Source: Rhizobium sp. TH2 (lineage in GTDB: Bacteria; Pseudomonadota; Alphaproteobacteria; Rhizobiales; Rhizobiaceae). Taken from it: 64,000 bases of DNA. Of the stretch, positions 38,245 to 46,230 are shown piece by piece. Where the stretch lies: the NCBI RefSeq assembly GCF_024707525.1, contig NZ_CP062231.1, forward strand, positions 2,170,001 through 2,234,000, written 5' to 3'. A program made the translations under genes and the position numbers. The notes beneath the pieces were generated by a model. It was not told the DNA's origin, did no database searches, and saw only the letters and a list, made by a program, of their open reading frames with translations. Positions within the stretch are counted from its first letter, which is position 1. Every line of letters starts with the position of its first letter.

Positions 38245-38259
38245 GAACAAATAAAGAAC
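38245..38259. promoter_or_regulatory. SOS box (LexA operator) between uvrA and ssb
   Basis: GAAC-AAATAAA-GAAC exactly fits the alphaproteobacterial LexA site GAAC-N7-GAAC (GTTC-N7-GTTC on the other strand), with the usual A/T-rich centre. It lies 165 bp upstream of uvrA and 142 bp upstream of ssb in a 320-bp divergent region. A minus-strand 64-residue frame here (38195-38389) encodes one hydrophobic helix but lacks a convincing start and is not called. Confidence 0.88.
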
Positions 38260-38400
38260 AAACTGCGAGCAACCATTTGCTGGTAACGGCATTAACTGTG
38301 GATGAAGGCCTGTTGGGCGCGCATCTCCGGTTCAAAGCGTCTATGGATGGTCTGGATTTAGTGGCGCGGGCGGAACCCGCGCGTGGCAAGGAAAATAGTG

Positions 38401-38922
38401 ATGGCGGGCAGCGTTAACAAGGTCATTCTCATCGGTAATGTGGGCGCGGACCCTGAAATCCGCCGCACCCAGGACGGCCGTCCGATCGCCAACCTTCGCA
38501 TTGCAACCTCGGAAACGTGGCGCGACAAGAATTCCGGCGAGCGCAAGGAAAAGACGGAATGGCACACGGTCGTCGTCTTCAATGAAGGTCTCTGCAAGGT
38601 CGTCGAGCAATATGTGAAGAAGGGCGCCAAGCTTTATATCGAAGGCGCGCTGCAGACCCGCAAGTGGCAGGACCAGACGGGCAACGAGCGTTACTCGACG
38701 GAAGTCGTGCTGCAAGGTTTCGGCTCGACGCTGACCATGCTGGATGGTCGTGGCGAGGGCGGCGGACGCAGCCCGCAAGGCGGCGGTTATGACGATTACG
38801 ACCAGAGCGGCGGCGACAGCGGCGGGCGCAGCAGCACGCCGGCACGTTCGTCCAACCAGAACCGCTCGTCCGCGCCTGCGCCGTCGTTCTCGCGCGACAT
38901 GGATGACGACATTCCGTTCTGA
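38401..38922 (+). CDS. ssb: Single-stranded DNA-binding protein
   Basis: A 173-residue protein with an OB-fold ([50 protein letters not shown]), a Gly/Ser/Gln-rich flexible linker and the acidic tip DDDIPF that binds partner proteins. The ATG at 38401 matches other SSB starts; AAGGA is about nine bases upstream. It is divergent from uvrA across the SOS box. An RNase H-like gene follows after 50 bp. Confidence 0.97.
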   Translation: MAGSVNKVILIGNVGADPEIRRTQDGRPIANLRIATSETWRDKNSGERKEKTEWHTVVVFNEGLCKVVEQYVKKGAKLYIEGALQTRKWQDQTGNERYSTEVVLQGFGSTLTMLDGRGEGGGRSPQGGGYDDYDQSGGDSGGRSSTPARSSNQNRSSAPAPSFSRDMDDDIPF

Positions 38923-38972
38923 TCCGGATTGGCAACGTTACGAGACCGTGAGCAACAACAGCACCTGAACCA

Positions 38973-39470
38973 ATGGCCTCTGCTGATTTCGAGGATATGT
39001 CGGGTTCGGGCTGCGGTCTTCACATTTACGCGGATGGTTGTTACGAACCGGAAAGCCAAACGGGCGGCTGGGCGTTCGTCGTCTATCGCGACGGTTTCGA
39101 AGTTACCTCCGGCTTCGGCAGGGTCGAGCGATCCTCGAACAATGGCATGGAGTTGAGCGCACTGCTGGCGGCCGCAACATGGGTCAATGACAACGCCGCA
39201 GGCGAGGCGGCCATCCTCTGGTCCGATTCCGTATATGCTGTGAGCGGTTGCAATCGGTGGCGACACATTTGGAAAAACAGCGGCTGGCGGAAGAGGGATC
39301 CCGGTTCGAATGCCCGGAGCCGAACGATCGCCAATCCCGAACTCTGGCAGGCCGTGGATGCAGCGCTGTCGAAGAATAGCCTTCTAACCGTTGCCTGGTG
39401 CAAGGGTCATTCCGGCATTCCGGGCAACGAGAAAGCGGACGGACTGGCGGAACTCGGACGCCGATCCTGA
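38973..39470 (+). CDS. Ribonuclease H family protein (RNase HI-like)
   Basis: A 165-residue protein with all four acidic active-site residues of the RNase H fold: D21 (IYADGC), E60 (NNGMELSAL), D85 (LWSDSVYAV) and D156 (GNEKADGLAE), plus H146 in the catalytic loop (CKGHSGIPGNEKAD). It differs from canonical rhizobial RnhA in the segment 22-45 and in the handle region, so it is likely a second RNase H paralogue. No clear ribosome-binding site; it may be translated from the ssb message. Confidence 0.85.
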   Translation: MASADFEDMSGSGCGLHIYADGCYEPESQTGGWAFVVYRDGFEVTSGFGRVERSSNNGMELSALLAAATWVNDNAAGEAAILWSDSVYAVSGCNRWRHIWKNSGWRKRDPGSNARSRTIANPELWQAVDAALSKNSLLTVAWCKGHSGIPGNEKADGLAELGRRS

Positions 39471-39472
39471 AG

Positions 39473-40114
39473 CTATGGTCCCGTGTAGACCGTCATCGAA
39501 GCCCGCACGCCGTCTATGACGAACTGGACTGCCAGGGCCGCGAGCAGGACACCGAGCAACCGGGTCAGGATCGCCCGGCCGGTCTGTCCGAGATAACGGT
39601 CGATACGGTCGGCTATCATCAGGGCTGCCAGAATTATGACGAATACCACGGCGATGACCGCGATCAACTGAACGCGCTGGAACGGGGTGGGGAAGTTGCC
39701 CGCCAGCAGGATCGTCGCCGAGATTGATCCCGGGCCCGAGATCAGCGGAATGGCCAGCGGGAAGACGGCGAGATTCTGGATATGATCCTTGGTAATCGCG
39801 GTCTCGCTAGTCTTCTCCTTGCGCTCCTGGCGCTTCTCGAACACCATTTCGAAGGCGATGAAAAATAGCAGAAAACCACCGGCGATGCGGAAGGCCGGCA
39901 GCGATATGCCGAGCACGCCAAGCACGCCTGCACCGGTGACCGCGAAGACCGACAGGATGACGAAGGCAATGATCGTGCCTCGGAGCGCCGTCTGTTTTCG
40001 CTGGGCGGCGTTCATGCCCGCCGTCAGGCCGAGGAAAATAGGCGCCAGGCCGGGCGGGTCGGTGGTCACCAGAAGCGTGGTGAAGGCATTGATCAGCTCC
40101 GCCGTCGTCGCCAT
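39473..40114 (-). CDS. MarC-family integral membrane protein
   Basis: A 213-residue protein with six predicted helices and the MarC/UPF0056 pattern: LINAFTTLLVTTDPPGLAPIFLGLT, GISLPAFRIAGGFLLFFIAFEMVF, and FPLAIPLISGPGSI. The ATG at 40114 is set by AGGGGACAG upstream and by the MATTAELIN start typical of the family. Function is unclear; early reports of multidrug efflux were not supported. It converges on the RNase H gene with a 2-bp gap. Confidence 0.9.
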   Translation of the reverse strand: MATTAELINAFTTLLVTTDPPGLAPIFLGLTAGMNAAQRKQTALRGTIIAFVILSVFAVTGAGVLGVLGISLPAFRIAGGFLLFFIAFEMVFEKRQERKEKTSETAITKDHIQNLAVFPLAIPLISGPGSISATILLAGNFPTPFQRVQLIAVIAVVFVIILAALMIADRIDRYLGQTGRAILTRLLGVLLAALAVQFVIDGVRASMTVYTGP

Positions 40115-40291
40115 ATCTGTCCCCTGTTTTCTCTTTTTCCGACAACGTGCCGGACGTGCTGTGCCAAGGCAAGCAAATAGCGCGCAAAGGGCTGGAAAAA
40201 GAGGCAAAACCTGTTCATAAGGCAGCGTCGAAATTGGCCTTATCACAGCCTATCGGCTATAACCTTGGCAGTGATTCCTTCATAAGGAAAT

Positions 40292-43126
40292 GTGAGAACT
40301 TTGTCAGAGATTACCCCCCCAGGCGGCAAGGGCCCGAGCGGCATCGAACCAGTCTCCATCATCGAGGAAATGCAGCGTTCCTATCTCGATTATGCCATGA
40401 GCGTGATCGTCAGCCGCGCGCTGCCTGACGTTCGCGACGGATTGAAGCCGGTGCATCGGCGCATCCTCTACGGCATGAACGAACTCGGCATCGATTGGAA
40501 CAAGAGATACGTCAAATGCGCCCGCGTCACTGGCGACGTGATGGGTAAATATCATCCGCACGGCAATTCCGCGATCTATGACGCGCTGGCCCGCATGGCG
40601 CAGGACTGGTCACTGAGGCTACCGCTGATCGACGGCCAGGGCAATTTCGGCTCGGTCGATGGCGATCCGCCGGCGGCCGAACGCTACACCGAGTGCCGGC
40701 TGCAAAAGGCCGCCCATTCGCTGCTCGACGACCTCGACAAGGAAACGGTCGATTTCCGCGACAACTACGACGGCACGCTGAGCGAGCCCGTCGTGGTGCC
40801 CGCCAAGTTTCCGAACCTGCTGGTCAACGGCGCCGGCGGCATCGCGGTCGGCATGGCTACCAACATTCCGCCGCACAATCTCAGCGAAGTCATCGATGGC
40901 TGCATCGCGCTGATCGACAATCCCGCGATGGAACTGCCGCAGATCATGGAGATCATTCCCGGGCCGGATTTCCCGACCGGCGCGATGATCCTCGGCCGCG
41001 CGGGCATCCGCCAGGCTTATGAAACCGGCCGCGGCTCGGTCATCATGCGTGGCGTGGCCCGCATCGAGCCAATGCGAAACGATCGCGAACAGATTATCAT
41101 CTCGGAAATCCCCTACCAGGTGAACAAGTCGACGATGATCGAGAAGATGGCCGATCTGGTGCGCGAAAAACGCATCGAGGGCATCTCGGACCTGCGCGAC
41201 GAAAGCGACCGCGAAGGCTATCGCGTCGTCATCGAGCTCAAGAAGGACGCCAATGCCGACGTCATCCTGAACCAGCTCTACCGCTACACGCCGCTGCAGA
41301 CCTCCTTCGGCTGCAACATGGTGGCGCTCAATGGCGGCAGGCCGGAACAGTTGACGCTGCTCGACATGCTGAAAGCCTTCATCGCCTTCCGCGAGGAAGT
41401 GGTGAGCCGCCGCACCAAATTCCTGCTCCGGAAGGTGCGCGAGAGGGCCCATGTGTTGGTCGGCCTCGCGATCGCGGTTGCCAATATCGATGAAGTCATC
41501 GCGCTTATCCGTCGCGCGCCCGATCCGCAGACGGCGCGCGAGCAGTTGATGGAGCGCCGCTGGCCGGTGCAGGATGTCGAAGCCTTGATCCTGCTGATCG
41601 ACGACCCGCGCCACAAGGTCAACGAGGACGGCACCTACAATCTCTCCGAGGAACAGGCCCGCGCCATCCTCGAACTGCGCCTGCAGCGACTGACCGCACT
41701 CGGACGCGATGAAATCAGCGACGAACTCAACAAGATCGGCGCCGAGATCAAGGATTATCTTGATATCCTGTCGTCGCGCCTGCGCATCATGACCATCGTC
41801 AAGGACGAACTCGCAGCGGTGCGCGACGAGTTCGGAACGCCGCGCCGTACGCAGATCATCGATGGCGGCCTGGAAATGGACGACGAAGACCTGATCGCGC
41901 GCGAAGACATGGTCGTCACCGTGTCGCATGCCGGTTACGTCAAGCGCGTGCCGCTAACCACCTATCGCGCCCAGCGCCGAGGCGGCAAGGGCCGCACGGG
42001 CGTCACCACGCGCGACGAGGATTTCGTCAACCGCGTGTTCGTGGCCAATACCCACACACCGGTGCTGTTCTTCTCCTCACGTGGCATCGTCTACAAGGAA
42101 AAGGTCTGGCGCCTGCCGATCGGCACGCCGACCTCGCGTGGCAAGGCACTGATCAACATGCTGCCGTTGGAAAAGGGCGAACGGATTACCACCATCATGC
42201 CGCTGCCGGAGGACGAGGAGAGCTGGGCCAATCTCGACGTCATGTTCTCGACGACGCGTGGGACCGTGCGCCGCAACAAACTCAGCGATTTCATCCAGGT
42301 TAACCGCAACGGCAAGATCGCGATGAAGCTCGAGGAGGAGGGCGACGAGATCCTCTCGGTCGAGACCTGCAACGGTCCCGATCCGCTGATCGGCGATCCG
42401 GGCGACGACGTGCTGCTGACAACCGCGCTCGGCCAGGCGATCCGCTTCTCGGTCGATGAGGTACGTGTCTTTGCCGGCCGTAACTCGATCGGGGTGAGGG
42501 GTATCACGCTCGCCGAGAACGATCGTCTGATCTCGATGACGATCCTCGGCCATGTCGATGCCGATGCGTCGGAACGGGCCGCCTACCTGAAGCGGTCTGC
42601 AGCGGAGCGCCGCGCCATGGGTGTCGACGAAGAAGACATCCAGCTTGTCGGCGAGGAAGTAACTGAAGAAGGTGACATCAGTGACGATCGCTATGTTGCC
42701 CTCAAGGCGCTCGAACAGTTCGTGCTGACGGTATCGGAAAAGGGCTACGGCAAGCGCTCGTCGTCCTACGATTTCCGTATCTCGGGCCGTGGTGGCAAGG
42801 GTATCCGCGCCACCGATACATCCAAGACCAGCGAGATCGGCCAACTCGTCGCCGCTTTCCCGGTCGAGGACGCCGACCAGATCATGCTGGTCTCGGACGG
42901 TGGCCAGCTGATCCGCGTGCCGGTCAACGGCATCCGCATCGCCAGCCGCGCGACCAAGGGCGTCACGATCTTCTCGACGGCCGCCGACGAAAAGGTCGTT
43001 TCGGTCGAGCGAATCAGCGAGCCGGAGGATGACGAGGAAGAGATCGCCGTCGAAGGTGAACCGACTGCCGTTGAGGGCGAGACGTCTGCGCCGGACGCAG
43101 ATGGCGGCGAAACGCCTGAGGCGTAA
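40292..43126 (+). CDS. gyrA: DNA gyrase subunit A
   Basis: Introduces negative supercoils with GyrB. The 944-residue protein has the breakage-reunion domain with active-site Tyr132 (ERYTECRL). The C-terminal beta-pinwheel carries the GyrA box QRRGGKG, which separates it from ParC. The quinolone pocket reads YHPHGN92-S93-AIY-D97, so the usual Ser83/Asp87 are kept but position 82 is Asn rather than Asp. The tail is very acidic ([15 protein letters not shown]). GTG start with AAGGAA upstream. A strong terminator follows. Confidence 0.98.
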   Translation: MRTLSEITPPGGKGPSGIEPVSIIEEMQRSYLDYAMSVIVSRALPDVRDGLKPVHRRILYGMNELGIDWNKRYVKCARVTGDVMGKYHPHGNSAIYDALARMAQDWSLRLPLIDGQGNFGSVDGDPPAAERYTECRLQKAAHSLLDDLDKETVDFRDNYDGTLSEPVVVPAKFPNLLVNGAGGIAVGMATNIPPHNLSEVIDGCIALIDNPAMELPQIMEIIPGPDFPTGAMILGRAGIRQAYETGRGSVIMRGVARIEPMRNDREQIIISEIPYQVNKSTMIEKMADLVREKRIEGISDLRDESDREGYRVVIELKKDANADVILNQLYRYTPLQTSFGCNMVALNGGRPEQLTLLDMLKAFIAFREEVVSRRTKFLLRKVRERAHVLVGLAIAVANIDEVIALIRRAPDPQTAREQLMERRWPVQDVEALILLIDDPRHKVNEDGTYNLSEEQARAILELRLQRLTALGRDEISDELNKIGAEIKDYLDILSSRLRIMTIVKDELAAVRDEFGTPRRTQIIDGGLEMDDEDLIAREDMVVTVSHAGYVKRVPLTTYRAQRRGGKGRTGVTTRDEDFVNRVFVANTHTPVLFFSSRGIVYKEKVWRLPIGTPTSRGKALINMLPLEKGERITTIMPLPEDEESWANLDVMFSTTRGTVRRNKLSDFIQVNRNGKIAMKLEEEGDEILSVETCNGPDPLIGDPGDDVLLTTALGQAIRFSVDEVRVFAGRNSIGVRGITLAENDRLISMTILGHVDADASERAAYLKRSAAERRAMGVDEEDIQLVGEEVTEEGDISDDRYVALKALEQFVLTVSEKGYGKRSSSYDFRISGRGGKGIRATDTSKTSEIGQLVAAFPVEDADQIMLVSDGGQLIRVPVNGIRIASRATKGVTIFSTAADEKVVSVERISEPEDDEEEIAVEGEPTAVEGETSAPDADGGETPEA

Positions 43127-43147
43127 TCGAACGGCCTTAAGATAACG

Positions 43148-43184
43148 AAACGCCCGCGAAGCAATCTTCGCGGGCGTTTTATTT
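43148..43184. terminator. Bidirectional rho-independent terminator between gyrA and the SMR gene
   Basis: A perfect 14-bp stem (AAACGCCCGCGAAG paired with CTTCGCGGGCGTTT) around CAAT at 43148-43179, followed on the plus strand by TATTT. It lies 22 bp past the gyrA stop and 15 bp past the end of the minus-strand SMR gene. It probably serves both. Confidence 0.93.
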
Positions 43185-43198
43185 GGACTTGACGGATT

Positions 43199-43516
43199 TT
43201 ATGCGCTCGCCAGCTTCAACCCCACGACGCCGATCACGATCAGCGCGATGCAGATGAGCCGCATGGCTGTCGCGGGATCGCCGAACGCCATGATGCCAAG
43301 CGTGGCGGCGCCAACCGCGCCGATGCCGGTCCAGATCGCGTAAGCCGTGCCGACGGGAATCGTCCGGAGCGACAGCGACAGGCAGGCCATGCTGATCGCG
43401 AGAAGCAGGACGGCGAGGATTGCGAATTTCAGGTTGGCGAAATTGTCGGACTGCTTGAGCGCATAGACCCAGCCAATTTCGAACCCGCCGGCGATAAGAA
43501 GCAATATCCAGTTCAT
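43199..43516 (-). CDS. Small multidrug resistance protein, SugE/Gdx guanidinium-exporter type
   Basis: A 105-residue, four-helix SMR protein. MNWILLLIAGGFEIGWVYALKQS carries the essential membrane glutamate (FEIGW) and the GWVYALK pattern of the SugE/Gdx subgroup rather than the WVYTLS-like EmrE pattern. The rest (AYAIWTGIGAVGAATLGIMAFGDP) is the usual SMR core. The guanidine-II riboswitch just upstream argues that the substrate is guanidinium, exchanged for protons. It starts at the ATG at 43516 with AAGGAGGG upstream. Confidence 0.95.
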   Translation of the reverse strand: MNWILLLIAGGFEIGWVYALKQSDNFANLKFAILAVLLLAISMACLSLSLRTIPVGTAYAIWTGIGAVGAATLGIMAFGDPATAMRLICIALIVIGVVGLKLASA

Positions 43517-43534
43517 ATGACCCTCCTTGGGCAG

Positions 43535-43579
43535 TAGGGCCGTCCCCAATATGTCCGGAAAGTGCGAGGTCGTCCCCGC
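43535..43579 (-). ncRNA. Guanidine-II (mini-ykkC) riboswitch
   Basis: On the minus strand two hairpins with ACGR tetraloops are separated by 15 nt. P1 is GCGGGG-ACGA-CCTCGC (43579-43564, one G-U). P2 is TGGGG-ACGG-CCCTA (43548-43535). Two ACGR loops that dock on guanidine are the defining trait of this class, and SMR exporters are its classical targets. The 3' strand of P2 (CCCT) is complementary to the AGGG of the Shine-Dalgarno at 43521-43528. Ligand binding would therefore free the ribosome site; that mechanism is inferred. Confidence 0.88.
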
Positions 43580-43591
43580 GAGACAGTTGAG

Positions 43592-43620
43592 ACTATACGG
43601 CCGGGGAATTTCGCGGTCAA
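43592..43620 (-). promoter_or_regulatory. Sigma-70 promoter of the riboswitch-SMR transcript
   Basis: TTGACC (43620-43615), a 17-nt spacer and TATAGT (43597-43592) form a near-consensus housekeeping promoter. Transcription would start near 43585, a few bases before the first riboswitch hairpin. Confidence 0.75.
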
Positions 43621-43648
43621 TCGCGTCCCGGGCATGGCTGATGGTCCG

Positions 43649-45568
43649 TCAGGGCAAAGCAGGCACGTCGATGTGATCCGGCCGGATACCGAGGCGCGCA
43701 CGTTCCGCCATCAGTTCGAATGCGCTCTCGATATGGCGAGCCATGCGCTCCGGATTGAAGATCGGCGACTGGGCGCGGGAGGCTTCCAGCCTGGCGCGCA
43801 TCGCAGAAAGCGAGGCTGGATCCTTCGCGAGGCGGCTGGCGATCGCGCAATATCCATCGTCATCGTCGGCCGCGAGCTCCTCGATGCCGCAGGCTCTGAG
43901 CAGGCTCCAGCTCACCCGGGATTGATATGCCTTGCCCTTGACGGTGAGCACCGGGAGTCCAGCCCGCAACAGATCGGCGGTCGTCGAATGGCCGTTATAG
44001 GGCAGCATGTCGAGCGCGAGGTCGGCGAGTCGGGCCCGGCCCAGATAGTCCTCGATCGACGCGACCTTGCCGGTGGGGATGATCCGTGACGCGTCGATAC
44101 CTTGCCGCTGGAACTCGGCAAGCAGGTTGCGACGGGTGAAATCGTCGTCGCCGCAGAGCACCCAGAACACCGCGTCCGGTGCTTCGCGCAGAATGCGGCA
44201 CCAGAGATCCATAACCCGCGGCGTCATCTTGTTCATGCCATTGAAGGAGGCCAAGACGAAGCGGTCGTCGGGGAGGCCCCAGTCGCGGCGGGACTGGGGT
44301 GTTATCTGCCGGGCGTCGAAGGGGCGATTGGGCATCTGGACTTCCGGCAGCCGGCAGAGCTTCTCCCCATAATGCGGCTTCGAACTGTCCGGCGTGACGA
44401 TCCGGTCGGAGATGATGTAGTCGATCCCTGCACCGGTCACGGTTCCGGGATAGCCGATATAGGTCGCAGTGACCGGCGAATCGGTGAGCCGCATGATGTT
44501 CTGCCGAGCGCCCTGGGTATGCCCCTTGAGATCGACGAGAATGTCGATTTTCTCATCCGTGATCGCCTGGGCCGCCGCTTCATCGTTCAACTCCCTTATC
44601 GGCACCACAGCCTGGCGCATCCAGTCCGGCCATTGATCCTGGTAGCGCCGTGCCTGCTGGCCCGTGTAGCAGAAGAAGCGGAAGTCGAGGCGCTCGCGAT
44701 CATGATGGCGCAGCACCTGTTCGATCACCTGCATGACGATGTAGTGCCCGAACTCATCGGAGATGTAGCCGATCCGCAGCTTTTCACCGCGCGGCGAAAC
44801 CGGACGACGGGCGCCGCCCGATGAAAGAATCGGCGCTTTTTGCAGGGCGAGAAGGCGGGAGTCCTGTGACGGTTTGGCGAGTTCGCTTTCGTCCTCGCAC
44901 CAGTAGAGACGCCGGAGCACGGGCTCGGAAATGAATATCTTCTCCGCAAACGGCGTGCGCGGCGCCTGCATCAGCGCATCGAAGGCGCGCATGACCGGGA
45001 AATCACAGGCGCCGCGGGCGAAGGAATACATTTCGACATTGAAGCCGATTTCCCCGGGGAAGCGGGTGGCACCATCTATCACGGCACGATAGCAACGCTC
45101 CTTGTCGCCCGTGCGCCTGTAGTAAGCCAAGAGGAAATAGAAGTGCTTGGGATCGGACCGGTCGAATTGGACCAGAAGAGGTTCGATTTCCTTGATATGG
45201 TTCCGGTGCAGCATCGCTTCGAGGATCGCCAGCAGCAGTGGTTGCTCGGCCTGGCCGGCTAGGATCACCTCTGGGCCGATGACCGCAAGGCGCCCATTTT
45301 CGCTACAGCGTTGATAAAGGGTCGCCGCAAATTTCAGGAAAAACCCACGCTTCGGGGGCAATAGATCGGCAAGCAGCTCAAATCGTTCGGCCGCTCCCGC
45401 CAGATTGCCGAGCTTGAGATGTGTATTGGCCAGCAGCGCCGCGATACGGGGATCGGATCGGATGCCGGCCTCATCGACTGCCGCGAGCAGTTCCAGCGCG
45501 CCGGGCAGATTTCCGCCTTCGTAGAACGCCAGCGCGTCGTTGTAGATCGTCTCGAGGGAAGCGGTCAC
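43649..45568 (-). CDS. TPR-containing O-GlcNAc-transferase-like protein (SPINDLY/GT41 family)
   Basis: About 639 residues. N-terminal degenerate TPRs (ALAFYEGGNLPGALELLAAV, LLANTHLKLGNLAGAAERFELL) lead to a two-lobed GT41-like catalytic region from about residue 265. It has RIGYISDEFGHYIVMQVIEQVL, LVDLKGHTQGARQNIM, TATYIGYPGTVTGAGIDYIISD, FVLASFNGMNKMTPRV and DMLPYNGHSTTADLLRAGLPVLT. These match the donor- and acceptor-site blocks of bacterial SPINDLY-type proteins, which may glycosylate proteins or glycans in the cytoplasm. No membrane helix. The start is uncertain: GTG 45568 is chosen; TTG 45625 is the longest option. No glycan cluster lies nearby. Confidence 0.82.
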   Translation of the reverse strand: MTASLETIYNDALAFYEGGNLPGALELLAAVDEAGIRSDPRIAALLANTHLKLGNLAGAAERFELLADLLPPKRGFFLKFAATLYQRCSENGRLAVIGPEVILAGQAEQPLLLAILEAMLHRNHIKEIEPLLVQFDRSDPKHFYFLLAYYRRTGDKERCYRAVIDGATRFPGEIGFNVEMYSFARGACDFPVMRAFDALMQAPRTPFAEKIFISEPVLRRLYWCEDESELAKPSQDSRLLALQKAPILSSGGARRPVSPRGEKLRIGYISDEFGHYIVMQVIEQVLRHHDRERLDFRFFCYTGQQARRYQDQWPDWMRQAVVPIRELNDEAAAQAITDEKIDILVDLKGHTQGARQNIMRLTDSPVTATYIGYPGTVTGAGIDYIISDRIVTPDSSKPHYGEKLCRLPEVQMPNRPFDARQITPQSRRDWGLPDDRFVLASFNGMNKMTPRVMDLWCRILREAPDAVFWVLCGDDDFTRRNLLAEFQRQGIDASRIIPTGKVASIEDYLGRARLADLALDMLPYNGHSTTADLLRAGLPVLTVKGKAYQSRVSWSLLRACGIEELAADDDDGYCAIASRLAKDPASLSAMRARLEASRAQSPIFNPERMARHIESAFELMAERARLGIRPDHIDVPALP

Positions 45569-45666
45569 GCGTTGCGCGGAGAAAGTGGACAAGATCAAGA
45601 ATCCGCATTTGCCGAATTGCTTCAATATTATCGGGGTGCAATGGCGCGGGGCTTGCGGACAAGTCT

Positions 45667-45710
45667 CAAAAAAGAAAAAACCGGACGGGCAGGGGAAGCC
45701 GTCCGGTTTT
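45667..45710 (-). terminator. Terminator of small membrane-protein gene A
   Basis: A perfect 12-bp stem (AAAACCGGACGG / CCGTCCGGTTTT) at 45677-45710. On the minus strand it continues as TTTTTTCTTTTTTG. It ends the transcript of the 45-aa gene 63 bp after its stop. It closely resembles the terminator of the paralogous unit at 49516-49552. Confidence 0.92.
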
Positions 45711-45772
45711 CTAAATAGCGCGGGAACAAGGGGTAGGGAGGGGAAGCCCGCGCTTGGGGGAGGTCGTAAACT

Positions 45773-45910
45773 CTAAAATGCCATGCGGCGGGCCGAGGCT
45801 TCCTTGAGACCTTCGGTCTCGCGGATCGAAACGACGATGGACGATACCGCCGTGGTCACGAACATCACCGCGATCAGGCCTGCCGTCAGGGAAAGGGTCA
45901 TGTACATCAT
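45773..45910 (-). CDS. Small inner-membrane protein A (45 aa)
   Basis: Too short for routine calling. It starts MMYMTLSLTAGLIAVMFVTT, giving one transmembrane helix (about 5-28, through AVSSIVVSI), then a charged tail (RETEGLKEASARRMAF). GAGG lies nine bases before the first ATG. The paralogue at 49603-49737 shares MMY-TL-L-AGLIAVMFV-TAVSS, the same ribosome-site spacing, the leader, the operator and the terminator. That conservation is the main evidence that both are genes. Small SOS-induced membrane proteins in other alphaproteobacteria (for example SidA of Caulobacter) block cell division; a similar role here is only a hypothesis. Positive-inside rule would place the charged C terminus in the cytoplasm. 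Confidence 0.85.
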   Translation of the reverse strand: MMYMTLSLTAGLIAVMFVTTAVSSIVVSIRETEGLKEASARRMAF

Positions 45911-46056
45911 CTTCGTCGTCCTCTTCAGCGTCTCGCCGTTTGCTTGATGTTGTTATCTCACCAATCGCGCGGCACTTCTGTTCCTAATGTAACAGGCCGG
46001 CGAATATGTTCTTCAGCCGCCGTTCCAAACTTGATGCCTATTAAACATCTTAGCTC

Positions 46057-46093
46057 TGAAACCGCTCTGAACATCGCGTTCATCAAACGTTCA
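46057..46093. promoter_or_regulatory. 37-bp four-half-site operator, copy A
   Basis: On the minus strand: TGAAC-N6-TGAAC-N5-GTTCA-N6-TTTCA, two direct repeats facing two inverted ones with 11-bp spacing inside each pair. The first pair is also GAAC-N7-GAAC, the alphaproteobacterial LexA pattern, but with a mixed centre (GTTTGAT). The same layout recurs upstream of the paralogous gene. It lies 147 bp upstream of the 45-aa gene and 138 bp upstream of the divergent FAD-oxidase gene. The rest of the 320-bp gap is the conserved leader, aligned with the other copy. Confidence 0.75.
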
Positions 46094-46230
46094 TCGGCGG
46101 AAATAGTTGCGGGCGGGTCGAAAGTTTTCAGATGCAGAGAATTTCGCGCGATTGCGATTTTTTGGGCCTTGCCATACGTATCAATCAGGCGACGATGACT
46201 TGAGATTGCATCGGGAGAACGGGGACAGGC

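Noticed and set aside
38195..38389. 64-codon minus-strand frame with one hydrophobic helix between uvrA and ssb
   Set aside because: The hydrophobic stretch (WLLAVCSLFVLVFALGLV) is suggestive, but the start region overlaps the ssb leader, no ribosome site fits, and the frame covers the SOS box.
40619..41929. 436-codon minus-strand frame across gyrA
   Set aside because: Antisense shadow of gyrA, no similarity to any family.
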